Origin: Bacillota bacterium
GTDB taxonomy: Bacteria; Bacillota; Dethiobacteria; DTU022
DNA: 15,368 bases
Direction of reading: 5' to 3'
NCBI GenBank assembly: GCA_012797095.1
Contig: JAAZPS010000105.1
Span: 1-15,368, forward strand
Made by a program: the position numbers and the translations under genes. The notes under the pieces are model-generated. The model did not search any database and was not told the DNA's origin. It saw only the letters and a program-made list of their open reading frames with translations. Numbering within the stretch: the stretch's first letter is position 1; every line of letters starts with the position of its first letter. Shown here one piece after another: positions 1 through 7,155 of this stretch.

Positions 1-5
1 CCGCC

Positions 6-38
6 GGAGATCCTTCGGGCGCTGCCCTCAGGATGACC
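6..38. repeat. Short palindromic dispersed repeat, copy 1
   Basis: Imperfect palindrome: ATCCT, then TC, GGGC, a 3-base loop, GCCC, TC and AGGAT. It ends in GATGAC. On the opposite strand it reads as a hairpin with GA facing GA between two stems, which allows tandem sheared G-A pairs. The same element recurs at 15249-15281 in the same orientation and at 15066-15092 inverted. It resembles the short 'TCATCCTGAGC...GAAGGATCT' type repeats scattered between genes in many bacterial genomes (from memory). Confidence 0.7.
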
Positions 39-260
39 GGAGGGGGCTCACAGGGGGGTGCCACCCCCAGGGTGGCAGGGGGCGTGCTGCGCCCTCACAG
101 CCCTTACGATGAGCAGGTGGGGCTGACAGGAGGGGTGGCTGCGTCCTGGGGGCAGCAGAGCAGGGGGTGGGGGAGTGCGCCTTCAGGACAACGGGAAGGC
201 GGCTTGGCGGGCATTGCGGGGGTATATTTTGGGGGAATAAAGGATAATTGACAGCAAGAA
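39..260. other. G-rich intergenic spacer with inverted repeat, no gene seen
   Basis: The stretch is rich in runs of five to six G. It holds a perfect 8-bp inverted repeat, TGCCACCC / GGGTGGCA (59-66 and 70-77, 3-base loop), flanked on both sides by G-runs. Near 171-199 a segment containing TGCGCCTTCA resembles the repeats at the far right of the window. An open frame across 33-251 is glycine-rich, has no ribosome site and shows no family signature, so I do not call it a gene. I see no convincing -35/-10 pair for tgt; TATATT at 223 is the best loose -10. Confidence 0.5.
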
Positions 261-293
261 ATGGTTAAGATAAGCTATAGCGGGGTGGAAGGG

Positions 294-1433
294 ATGTCCA
301 TTAATTTTGAGCTGATCAAGCGCTGTTCCCGGACCGGAGCGCGGCGGGGTAAGCTGCTCACCGGTCACGGCGCTGTCGATACCCCCGCTTTTATGCCCGT
401 GGGGACACAGGGAACGGTCAAGGGGATCACTACGGGAGAACTGGCTGAACTCGATACCGCGATGATTCTGGCCAATAGCTACCATCTTTACCTGCGGCCG
501 GGAGTCGAGGTGATCGCCCGCGCCGGCGGATTGCACCGGCTGATGAACTGGTCCGGCGGTATCCTCACCGACAGCGGCGGTTTCCAGATCTTCAGCCTGG
601 GCGGCCTGCGCAAAGTTGAGGAAGGCGGGGTTGTCTTCACCTCGCATATTGACGGCTCGACGCATTACCTTACTCCGGAGCGGGTGATCCGGATACAGAA
701 CCTGCTCGGTTCGGATATCGCCATGGTCCTGGATCATTTTTTGCCCTACCGATCACCGCACGATGAGGTCAAACGGGCGGTAGAGCGCACCGGTCACTGG
801 GCGCAGCGTTCCCTTTCGAGCCACTTGCGCCGGGATCAGGCGCTATTCGGGATTGTTCAGGGGGGTGTTTACCAGGACTTAAGGAATCTATCTGCCGAGG
901 GGCTGGTCGAGCTTGATTTTCCCGGCTATGCGGTAGGCGGGTTAAGCGTGGGTGAACCCAAGGAGCTGATGTACGAGATACTCGGGGGTACCGTCCCGCT
1001 GCTGCCGTCGGAGAAACCGCGCTATCTGATGGGCGTGGGCTCGCCGGACGCGCTGCTTGAAGGCAGCCGTCTGGGGATCGACCTGTTCGACTGCGTCCTG
1101 CCGACCCGGATAGCGCGCAACGGCAGGGTGATGACCAGCCGGGGCTATCTGAACGTTCGCAACGCCGTTTACGCTACCGACATGGGCCCGCTGGACGAGG
1201 AATGCGGCTGTCCGGTCTGCCGTCAGTACACCCGGGCGTATCTCCGCCACCTGTTCAATGCCCGTGAGATACTGGGGTTGCGCTTGACTACATACCACAA
1301 CCTTTATTACCTTTCCCGGTTGATGCATGAGATTCGCGAAGCGATTCGCGAAGACAGGTTTGCGCAGTACTACAGCCTCATGAAACCAAAACTAACACAA
1401 TTTTACGGAGGTGCAGAAGAGTGCAGGAATTAA
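294..1433 (+). CDS. tgt: Queuine/preQ1 tRNA-guanine transglycosylase
   Basis: Exchanges guanine-34 for preQ1 in the anticodons of tRNA Asp, Asn, His and Tyr, in the queuosine pathway. Counting from ATG 294 (379 residues), the catalytic Asp93 sits in TDSGG and the nucleophile Asp266 in LFDCVLPTR. Preceding landmarks are MPVGTQGTVKG, FGIVQGG and GGLSVGEP. The zinc site fits the family pattern exactly: Cys304, Cys306, Cys309 and His335 (CxCx2Cx25H). I chose ATG 294 because SINFELIKRCSRTGARRGK matches the usual family N-terminus and GGGGTGG lies just upstream; an in-frame ATG at 261 would add 11 residues without a good ribosome site. One oddity: the substrate-pocket segment usually read as DEC.PY is DHFLPY here (Asp147-His148-Phe149). 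It is the first gene of an operon with yajC; queA, a frequent partner, is not directly upstream. Confidence 0.95.
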   Translation: MSINFELIKRCSRTGARRGKLLTGHGAVDTPAFMPVGTQGTVKGITTGELAELDTAMILANSYHLYLRPGVEVIARAGGLHRLMNWSGGILTDSGGFQIFSLGGLRKVEEGGVVFTSHIDGSTHYLTPERVIRIQNLLGSDIAMVLDHFLPYRSPHDEVKRAVERTGHWAQRSLSSHLRRDQALFGIVQGGVYQDLRNLSAEGLVELDFPGYAVGGLSVGEPKELMYEILGGTVPLLPSEKPRYLMGVGSPDALLEGSRLGIDLFDCVLPTRIARNGRVMTSRGYLNVRNAVYATDMGPLDEECGCPVCRQYTRAYLRHLFNAREILGLRLTTYHNLYYLSRLMHEIREAIREDRFAQYYSLMKPKLTQFYGGAEECRN

Positions 1434-1717
1434 TTGCAAAGTTGGGCCCGTACACGGGCATACTGTGGATGGTCGTCATCTTCGCCATATTTTATTTTAT
1501 CCTGATCCGTCCGCAGCAGCAGCAGCAGAAAAAAAGGCGAGAGATGCTTTCGGCGCTGCAAAAAGGAGACCGCGTTGTCTCGATCGGTGGGATCTACGGC
1601 GTGATCAGGGAGCTGCGGGATGATACGGTGACCCTGCGCGTGGCCGACAACGTCAATATCAAGTTCACCCGCGGGGGCATTGAACGGGTCCTCGACGACG
1701 GCGAAGAAGGGTCATAA
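1421..1717 (+). CDS. yajC: Preprotein translocase subunit YajC
   Basis: Accessory subunit of the Sec export machinery that associates with SecDF in the inner membrane. The 98-residue protein has a single membrane span at about residues 13-32 (WMVVIFAIFYFILIRP). A Gln/Lys-rich basic stretch follows, then the small cytoplasmic domain with the family motif GDRVVSIGGIYGVI. It starts at GTG 1421, with a strong ribosome site ACGGAGG at 1405-1411, and overlaps the end of tgt by 13 bases, so the two are probably translationally coupled. The tgt-yajC pair is a widespread arrangement. SecD and SecF, which often follow yajC, are not present; a small membrane protein follows instead. Confidence 0.93.
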   Translation: MQELIAKLGPYTGILWMVVIFAIFYFILIRPQQQQQKKRREMLSALQKGDRVVSIGGIYGVIRELRDDTVTLRVADNVNIKFTRGGIERVLDDGEEGS

Positions 1718-1761
1718 TTCCGTCCTCCGGTTCATATGCTCTTTGCAGGGGGCGAAGAGCG

Positions 1762-2169
1762 ATGAATCAGCGGCCGGCGAACAACAATCAGCTTTTCCAC
1801 CAGATGCGCGGCAGCACCTGGCTGATCCTGGGCAAGGGGATCCTGCTGGCTTTGCTTTTTTCGATGGTGCTGCTGCTGGTGATAGCACTGCTGCTTTACC
1901 TGACGGCGCTGCCCGAAAGGACGGCTCCGTATCTTGTTTATGCCGTCGGTATTGCAGCGGTGCTCTGGGGCTCGGCATACGCTGCACGCAATATTGGCGT
2001 GCGCGGCTGGCTGAACGGCGGGGTGGTCGGCTTGCTCTACGTTCTGCTGATGCTTGGTGTGGGGCTGATCGTGGTTGAGGATATGTCCATTGGCTGGGGC
2101 CTGGCGGTGAAGGTATTCCTGGGGTTTATCTTCGGTGCCGCCGGGGGGATGTGGGGGATAAACTACTAG
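1762..2169 (+). CDS. TIGR04086-type four-span membrane protein
   Basis: A 135-residue integral membrane protein of unknown function. Four hydrophobic segments are visible at about residues 21-46, 55-77, 82-105 and 111-133; short polar loops and a Gln/Asn-rich N-terminus make up the rest. Size, topology and position directly after yajC fit the TIGR04086 family, which is known from Clostridia and related Bacillota; I place it by these features rather than by a diagnostic motif. It lies 44 bases after yajC and is the last gene before a strong terminator, so it probably belongs to the tgt-yajC transcript. A role in export or membrane assembly would be inference from neighbourhood alone. Confidence 0.75.
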   Translation: MNQRPANNNQLFHQMRGSTWLILGKGILLALLFSMVLLLVIALLLYLTALPERTAPYLVYAVGIAAVLWGSAYAARNIGVRGWLNGGVVGLLYVLLMLGVGLIVVEDMSIGWGLAVKVFLGFIFGAAGGMWGINY

Positions 2170-2202
2170 CTGTCCCGGCGGGTGGTAGATACGAACGGGA
2201 AA

Positions 2203-2247
2203 ACGCCCTTTTCTGAAGCGGTGCTTCAGGAAGGGGTGTCTTTTTTT
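2203..2247 (+). terminator. Intrinsic terminator of the tgt operon
   Basis: A 17-bp stem pairs 2203-2219 with 2223-2239. Fourteen pairs are Watson-Crick and three are G-U wobbles. The loop is the 3-base GGT, and a run of seven T follows at 2241-2247. It lies 33 bases after the stop of the TIGR04086 gene and before the rarA promoter. Confidence 0.92.
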
Positions 2248-2279
2248 GCCGGGATTTCCGGAGAGGGTCGTCAGTTTCA

Positions 2280-2288
2280 TGTTATAAT
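2280..2288 (+). promoter_or_regulatory. Extended -10 promoter for rarA operon
   Basis: TGTTATAAT is an exact TGn-TATAAT extended -10 element. It lies just downstream of the tgt terminator and about 70 bases before the rarA start. No recognisable -35 box sits 16-18 bases upstream, which is typical for extended -10 promoters. Confidence 0.65.
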
Positions 2289-2360
2289 TGACAAAGGTAT
2301 GGAAACGTGAGGGCAAGCGGCGCAGCGAGCCGCTGGGGATCTTTTTAAAGAAGGAGCTGG

Positions 2361-3767
2361 TTGACAATCGATCTGATCACCATGGGCTGGGAAAAAAAGA
2401 TGCGCGAAGAGGGCCCGCTGGCCCTGCGGATGCGCCCGCGAGATCTGAGCGAATTTGCCGGTCAGGAGAGCATTCTCGGCGAAGGCCGGCCGCTGCGCCG
2501 CCTCGTTGCTGCGGATAAGGTTCCCTCGATGATCTTTTGCGGGCCGCCCGGCACCGGCAAAACCACTCTCGCCCTGATCATCGCCTCGAGCACCCGGGCT
2601 TTTTTTGTGCAGTTGAATGCGGTCACCGCCGGGGTGAAGGATATCCGCGAGGTGGTCGGCGCCGCCCGCGACCGCTGGTCGCTGGAGAGCAGGCGGACAA
2701 TCCTGTTTATCGACGAGATCCATCGGTTCAACAAGGCGCAGCAGGATACCCTGCTGGCAGCGGTGGAGCAGGGTACGGTCATCTTTATCGGGGCGACCAC
2801 GGAAAACCCCTTCTTCTATCTGAACGGGCCGTTGCTTTCGCGGACCCGCCTTTTTATTTTTGAACCCCTTCCGCCGGGTGAAATACTGACTCTGCTGCAA
2901 CGGGCCCTGGACGATGAAGAAAGGGGCCTGGGGAAACTGGAGCTGGAGACGGCTCCGGAGGCGCTGCAATATATTGCCGAACGGGCCAACGGCGACGTCA
3001 GGGCCGCGCTCAACGCCCTCGAGCTCTCCGTGGCCATCGCTGAACGAAACGGCGGCAGCCTTTCCATCACCGTGGAGACGGCGGAGGAGGCGCTGCAGTC
3101 GCGGGGCTATTCATATGATCGAATGGGGGACGAGCATTATGATATCGCCTCGGCGCTGATCAAATCGATCCGCGGTTCCGATCCCGACGCCGCGATCTAC
3201 TGGATCGCCCGCATGATCAAGGGCGGCGAGGATCCCCTGTTTATCGCCCGGCGCCTGGTGATCTGTGCCGCCGAAGATATCGGCAACGCCGATCCGCAGG
3301 CGCTGCAGGTGGCGGTGGCCGCCTCCCAGGCAGTGCAGCTGATCGGTCTTCCCGAAGGGCGCATTGCCCTGGCCCAGGCGGCGGTCTACCTGGCCGCCGC
3401 ACCCAAGAGCAACGCCTCGTACAGGGCGATCGAGGAGGCCCTCGCAGCGGTCGATGAGAGCGACAGCTACCGGGTCCCCCCCCACCTGCGGGGGACCGGC
3501 TACCGCGGTGCTGCCCGCCTGGGCCATGGAAAGGGCTATCTCTATCCCCATGACCATCCGGGTCACTTTGTGGAGCAGCGCTACCTGCCGCCGGAGCTGG
3601 CCGGGAAAAATTTCTACCGCCCCGGAGAGGAAGGCTTTGAACGGCAGATCCGGGAGCGGCTGGAGCGGCTCCGGCAAAGCGGGGAGAGGGCTGCGGCTGA
3701 AGAAGAGCCCCGCCCGATCAGTTCCGGAGCAGATCCGGGGAGAGCGCCGGAAAAGGGGGCAGAATAG
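2361..3767 (+). CDS. rarA: Replication-associated recombination protein RarA (MgsA family AAA+ ATPase)
   Basis: A clamp-loader-like AAA+ ATPase that acts at stalled replication forks. In the 468 residues the order is: a short N-terminal region with PLALRMRPRDLSEFAGQE, Walker A GPPGTGKT (61-68), Walker B FIDE (Asp118-Glu119), sensor 1 GATTENPFF, the SRTR arginine-finger region, and sensor 2 GDVRAALNALE. The C-terminal tetramerisation half has RGYSYDRMGDEHYD, CAAEDIGNADP and the PHDHPGHFVEQRYLP tail typical of the family. The last 40 residues are a charged, poorly conserved extension. The start is TTG 2361 because AAGGAG ends four bases upstream; in-frame ATGs at 2382 and 2400 lack a ribosome site but would also keep the whole domain. 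First gene after the promoter at 2280. Confidence 0.95.
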   Translation: MTIDLITMGWEKKMREEGPLALRMRPRDLSEFAGQESILGEGRPLRRLVAADKVPSMIFCGPPGTGKTTLALIIASSTRAFFVQLNAVTAGVKDIREVVGAARDRWSLESRRTILFIDEIHRFNKAQQDTLLAAVEQGTVIFIGATTENPFFYLNGPLLSRTRLFIFEPLPPGEILTLLQRALDDEERGLGKLELETAPEALQYIAERANGDVRAALNALELSVAIAERNGGSLSITVETAEEALQSRGYSYDRMGDEHYDIASALIKSIRGSDPDAAIYWIARMIKGGEDPLFIARRLVICAAEDIGNADPQALQVAVAASQAVQLIGLPEGRIALAQAAVYLAAAPKSNASYRAIEEALAAVDESDSYRVPPHLRGTGYRGAARLGHGKGYLYPHDHPGHFVEQRYLPPELAGKNFYRPGEEGFERQIRERLERLRQSGERAAAEEEPRPISSGADPGRAPEKGAE

Positions 3768-3773
3768 ACTGTA

Positions 3774-4403
3774 GTGAGCAAATATCGCTACCGGACTCTT
3801 CGCCGGGAGGTCCGGGCAATCTTTACCATCAAAGGCTCCCGCTTTATCGGCAGCGCCGCCCCGGCAGCCGGTGAGGAGGCGGTGCGTACCTTTATCGAGC
3901 GTGTTCGGAATGAATTTCCCGATGCCACGCACCATGCCTATGCCTACCGGGTTCGCGAGGGGAGGGGCCTTGTGGAGCGGGCTCACGATGCCCGGGAGCC
4001 GGCCGGAACAGCAGGGCTGCCGATGCTGCAGCTGCTGCAGGGGCGGCAGCTTACCGATCTGGTGGTGGTGGGAACGCGCTATTTTGGCGGAACCAAGCTC
4101 GGTGTCGGGGGGCTGACCAGGGCCTACCGCCGGTGCGCCCGCGACTCCATCGAACAGGGCGAACTGGTTGTCCGGGAGAGGCTCTGTTACTGCCGCCTGA
4201 CCGTCTCCTACGAGGAGATCGGGGCGCTGCTCCGGCAGCTGGAATCGCTGCAGGGCCGGATCATCGGTACCGACTACGCTGCCGTGGTAACGGTAACCGT
4301 GGCGTTGCCCTACCGGGCGGTGGAGACAGCGAGGAAGCGACTTGACGAGATCTCCCGGGGGAGCGGCCGGTGGGAGCTGCTGGAGGCGCCCCCGGGTTCC
4401 TAG
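3774..4403 (+). CDS. YigZ / IMPACT (UPF0029) family protein
   Basis: A 209-residue two-domain protein. The N-terminal UPF0029 domain has KGSRFIG (20-26), DATHHAYAYR (50-59), EPAGTAGLPML (75-85) and RYFGGTKLGVGGL (102-114), all hallmarks of the YigZ/IMPACT family. The C-terminal part, from about residue 135 on, fits the DUF1949 ferredoxin-like domain. Eukaryotic IMPACT modulates the Gcn2 kinase; the bacterial role is not settled. The usual acidic segment before EPAGTAG is RAHDAREPAG here. It starts at GTG 3774, six bases after the rarA stop. The only purine-rich site, AGGGGG at 3754-3759, is 14 bases away, so translation may depend on coupling to rarA. Confidence 0.9.
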   Translation: MSKYRYRTLRREVRAIFTIKGSRFIGSAAPAAGEEAVRTFIERVRNEFPDATHHAYAYRVREGRGLVERAHDAREPAGTAGLPMLQLLQGRQLTDLVVVGTRYFGGTKLGVGGLTRAYRRCARDSIEQGELVVRERLCYCRLTVSYEEIGALLRQLESLQGRIIGTDYAAVVTVTVALPYRAVETARKRLDEISRGSGRWELLEAPPGS

Positions 4404-4452
4404 GGACCGGTCGCCATGGGGGTGGGGGTGTTTATCGATCAATCGTGAAAAA

Positions 4453-5544
4453 GTGCTGGTCGCCCTGAGCGGCGGGGTGGACAGCGCCGTTGCTGCAGCC
4501 ATCCTTGTTGAAGCGGGCTACGGGGTGACGGGGATCACTTTCCAGCTGTGGGCAGAAGAGGGCTCCGGGGGAGCACCCTGCTCCCTGTCACCCCTCGGGG
4601 CTGAGCGGGCCGCCCGCATTGCCGAAATTCTGGCCGTACCCCACGAAGTGATCGATCTGCGGCGGGAATTCGCCGCCTCCGTGATCGACTACTTCACCGC
4701 TGAATACAGCCGCGGACGCACGCCCAATCCCTGCGTGATCTGCAACCGCAAGATCAAATTCGGTGCCCTGCTGCGGGAAGCCGTCAGGCGGTCGATCCCC
4801 CGGATCGCCACGGGACACTATGTCCAGGTGGAGTACTGTCCGGAGAAGGAGCGCTATCTGCTGAAAAAGGGGCTCGACCGGGCCAAGGATCAGTCCTACA
4901 TGCTCTACAATCTCACCCAGGAGCAGCTGGCGCGCTGCCTCTTCCCCCTGGGCTGCCTGACCAAGAAAGAGGTTTACGACCGCGCAGCGGTGCTCGGCCC
5001 GGCAGCGGTGGAGCAGAAAGAGAGCCAGGAGATCTGCTTCATTCCCGACGGCGATTACCGGAGCTTTTTGAAACAGCACGGCACCGCCGCAGTGCCGGGG
5101 CCCATTGTCGATCGCAGCGGTCGGGTTCTCGGCCGGCACAGCGGCATCCCCTTCTACACGGTGGGACAGCGGCGCGGCCTCGGGGTGAGCGCACCGCAGC
5201 CGCTCTACGTCCTCGAGATCAGGCCCGCCGACAACAGCATCGTTGTCGGCGAGCGCAGCGAGCTCTACCGCAGCACCGCCGTGCTGGAGGCGATCAATCT
5301 TATCGCCTGGCCGGCACTGGAGCGGGAAGAGAGGGTGACGGTGAAGGTGCGTTACGGTGCACCCGCGGTCCCGGCGTGCCTGCTCCCGCTGCCGCAGGAG
5401 CGGACCGCGCGCCTTGTTTTCGACAGGCCCCAGCCGGCAGTGGCCCCGGGGCAAGCGGCGGTATTCTATCGGGGCGAGATCCTCCTGGGAGGAGGACTGA
5501 TCACTGCGGTGCATGATCTGGGGCAGATGGGGAATAATAGCTGA
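4453..5544 (+). CDS. mnmA: tRNA-specific 2-thiouridylase MnmA
   Basis: Thiolates U34 of tRNA Lys, Glu and Gln, taking sulfur from a cysteine desulfurase relay. Counting from GTG 4453 (363 residues), the PP-loop SGGVDS is at 6-11. The first catalytic cysteine is Cys94 in NPCVICNRKIKFG and the second Cys195 in SQEICFIPDG. DQSYMLY and GIPFYTVGQRRGLG are further family signatures. The start is uncertain: homology runs upstream through SINREKVLVALSGG, but the only in-frame standard starts are GTG 4453, which has no ribosome site, and TTG 4342, which lies 62 bases inside the YigZ gene. ATC 4438 sits 7 bases after GGGGGTG. No cysteine desulfurase gene, a common neighbour of mnmA, is adjacent. Confidence 0.92.
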   Translation: MLVALSGGVDSAVAAAILVEAGYGVTGITFQLWAEEGSGGAPCSLSPLGAERAARIAEILAVPHEVIDLRREFAASVIDYFTAEYSRGRTPNPCVICNRKIKFGALLREAVRRSIPRIATGHYVQVEYCPEKERYLLKKGLDRAKDQSYMLYNLTQEQLARCLFPLGCLTKKEVYDRAAVLGPAAVEQKESQEICFIPDGDYRSFLKQHGTAAVPGPIVDRSGRVLGRHSGIPFYTVGQRRGLGVSAPQPLYVLEIRPADNSIVVGERSELYRSTAVLEAINLIAWPALEREERVTVKVRYGAPAVPACLLPLPQERTARLVFDRPQPAVAPGQAAVFYRGEILLGGGLITAVHDLGQMGNNS

Positions 5545-5581
5545 TCGGATGATTTAAAAAACTAAAGTGGAAGAAGTGTCC

Positions 5582-5770
5582 ATGATGCGGTGCCCACTGT
5601 GCCGCTCGGAGGATACCGGTAAAGTAGGTAACAACCTGTACTATTGCTGGCATTGCCTGATGGAATTCAAAACCGGCCCGCAGCAGTCACGGTGTATGTT
5701 CTATATTGAAGCTGACGGCTCTCTAATTCCGGTCCCCCTGAAGCAGAACAAAACCGAGGAAACTGTTTAA
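5582..5770 (+). CDS. Small zinc-ribbon protein
   Basis: A 62-residue protein with a CxxC-x14-CxxC zinc-ribbon pattern: Cys4, Cys7, Cys22 and Cys25 in CPLC and CWHC. About 37 residues follow; they are more polar and end in a charged, Glu/Lys-rich tail. I start at ATG 5582, which has a weak GGAAG site about 8 bases upstream; GTG 5567 is possible and would add five residues. It lies 37 bases after mnmA in the same direction and is probably cotranscribed. I recognise no specific family. A role in nucleic-acid or protein binding is inferred from the fold only. Confidence 0.75.
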   Translation: MMRCPLCRSEDTGKVGNNLYYCWHCLMEFKTGPQQSRCMFYIEADGSLIPVPLKQNKTEETV

Positions 5771-5835
5771 ATAAAACGCTTGCCCGTATTTTTTCTACCC
5801 GGCTGCAGAATAGATATAGTCAGGAAGAGATCATA

Positions 5836-5894
5836 CCGGAAAGGGTTTTATTTATTTTTGCCGTTCGGCGGGTTGCTTTTTGGGCCCCTTCCGG
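5836..5894 (+). promoter_or_regulatory. Potential structured leader before the AI-2E permease gene
   Basis: CCGGAA (5836-5841) and GGG (5843-5845) can pair with TTCCGG (5889-5894) and CCC (5885-5887), with one A-C mismatch, enclosing an AT-rich stretch and a small GCCG/CGGC hairpin. A second hairpin, AAGCGCG / CGCGCTT (5902-5908 and 5916-5922, 7-base loop), ends one base before the ribosome site AGGAGAGG. No known riboswitch class is recognised, and the structure may be incidental. Confidence 0.3.
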
Positions 5895-5937
5895 ATCCCG
5901 CAAGCGCGCTCTGACCGCGCTTTAGGAGAGGTTGCCG

Positions 5938-6999
5938 GTGAGAAAAAAATTTGGGGCGCTGCCGCCGTGGCAGCAGGGGCTGCTGCTTGCCGGCGGGATC
6001 CTCCTTGTTCTGGCAGTGATCTGGGCCGTTCAGGTCAGGCAGGCGCTCTTCTCCGCGCTGGCTCCCTTTCTGGCGGCGCTGATCACCGCCTATCTGCTGG
6101 CACCCCTGGTCAACTACCTGGAAAGGGGCCGTCTTTCCCGCCCCCTCGCCATCGCCGTGCTCTACCTGATCTTCGCCCTGATTCTCTTCATCTTCTGCGT
6201 CCGGGTGGCGCCGCTCTTCCTGGACGACCTTGAAGAGCTGGCCCGGCAGCTGCCGGCCTACGCCGCCGATCTGCAGGGTTTCCTGCACCGCATGGAGGCT
6301 GGCTACCACCGCTTCAATCTCCCCCCCGGGGCCCGGGAAATTGTCGAAAACAATATCGATATGCTCAGCACCGCCCTTGTTTCCCGCCTGGAGCATCTCT
6401 ACAATTTCCTGCTCTCTTTGCTGAACGGGGTGATCATCTTTTTGCTGGTACCGCTCCTGACCTACTATTTCTTGCGGGACGAGGGCGCCTTCAAAAAAGC
6501 GCTGCTCTATCTCTTTCCCCCACAGCACCGCCGCCGGGTCATCGCTGCTGCAGCGGAGATCAATATCGCCCTGGGGGCGTTTGTCCGGGGCAGCCTCCTG
6601 GTCAGCCTGGCCGTGGCCCTGCTCACCTATGGCGGTCTTTTCTTTCTGGGGGTAAAATTCCCCCTTGTCCTGGCCATCTTCATCGGGGTGACCAACCTGA
6701 TCCCCTATATCGGGCCGATCATCGGCGCCCTGCCGGCCTGGTTGGTCGCCTTTCTCGATAGCCCGCTGCTCTCCCTGAAGGTCGCCCTGCTGATCCTGGT
6801 CATCCAGCAGGTGGAGAGCCAGCTGATCGCGCCGGTGATCCTCGGGCGCAGCGCCCGGCTCCATCCCCTGATGATCATCCTGGCCCTGCTCCTCGGGGGC
6901 AGGCTCTTCGGTTTCATCGGCCTGCTGCTGGCAGTTCCGGCGGCGCTGGTCCTGCGGATCCTGGGAAAACAGCTGCTCCTCTTCTGGCGCGGCGGCTAA
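5938..6999 (+). CDS. AI-2E family transporter (UPF0118/YtvI-like permease)
   Basis: A 353-residue polytopic membrane protein with about seven to eight hydrophobic segments. The first is at residues 15-32; two more lie near 37-58 and 68-92. The soluble mid-section, at about residues 100-160, contains the amphipathic stretch typical of the family. A cluster of membrane spans follows, with the family signature GVTNLIPYIGPIIGALPAW near residue 250 and a C-terminal HPLMIILALLLGGRLFG. Members export various small molecules or ions (AI-2, Na+); the substrate cannot be read from sequence. I chose GTG 5938 because AGGAGAGG (5924-5931) is 6 bases away; TTG 5932 would abut it. It lies 167 bases after the zinc ribbon, so it may have its own promoter. 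Confidence 0.9.
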   Translation: MRKKFGALPPWQQGLLLAGGILLVLAVIWAVQVRQALFSALAPFLAALITAYLLAPLVNYLERGRLSRPLAIAVLYLIFALILFIFCVRVAPLFLDDLEELARQLPAYAADLQGFLHRMEAGYHRFNLPPGAREIVENNIDMLSTALVSRLEHLYNFLLSLLNGVIIFLLVPLLTYYFLRDEGAFKKALLYLFPPQHRRRVIAAAAEINIALGAFVRGSLLVSLAVALLTYGGLFFLGVKFPLVLAIFIGVTNLIPYIGPIIGALPAWLVAFLDSPLLSLKVALLILVIQQVESQLIAPVILGRSARLHPLMIILALLLGGRLFGFIGLLLAVPAALVLRILGKQLLLFWRGG

Positions 7000-7021
7000 A
7001 GGTGTTTTGCAGTCCGGCGGA

Positions 7022-7043
7022 GCCTTTATCGGTAAAAAAAGGC
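7022..7043 (+). other. Weak hairpin after the AI-2E permease gene
   Basis: GCCTTT (7022-7027) can pair with AAAGGC (7038-7043). No T-run follows on the + strand, so it is a poor terminator candidate for transcripts coming from the permease gene. Confidence 0.25.
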
Positions 7044-7091
7044 GGGCTGCTGCTGTTAAATATTGCGAATAACCCCGTTTTTAGGCTTTTA

Positions 7092-7120
7092 TTGACATGT
7101 CTGGGGGTGAAAGATATAAT
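7092..7120 (+). promoter_or_regulatory. Perfect sigma-A promoter for alaS operon
   Basis: TTGACA (7092-7097) and TATAAT (7115-7120) are both exact consensus boxes separated by 17 bases. Transcription should start near 7127, leaving a leader of only about 29 bases before the alaS ATG. That is too short for a T-box, which often controls aminoacyl-tRNA synthetase genes in Bacillota. Confidence 0.9.
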
Positions 7121-7155
7121 TGCCTTGAACTCTTGAGGGGGTAACCGATATAAAG

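Noticed and set aside
33..251. Small + strand open frame before tgt
   Set aside because: Glycine-rich translation of a repeat region, no ribosome site and no homology I recognise.
2288..2293. TTGACA as a -35 box for rarA
   Set aside because: No -10 element lies 16-18 bases downstream; it overlaps the end of the better extended -10.
3111..4502. Long - strand open frame across rarA, yigZ and mnmA
   Set aside because: It spans three well-supported genes and has no recognisable domain.
5848..6864. Long - strand open frame opposite the AI-2E permease
   Set aside because: Very Gln/Glu/Asp-rich translation typical of antisense to hydrophobic codons; no ribosome site or motif.
7000..7155. T-box leader for alaS
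   Set aside because: No specifier hairpin or T-box core sequence is seen, and the promoter leaves only about 29 leader bases.
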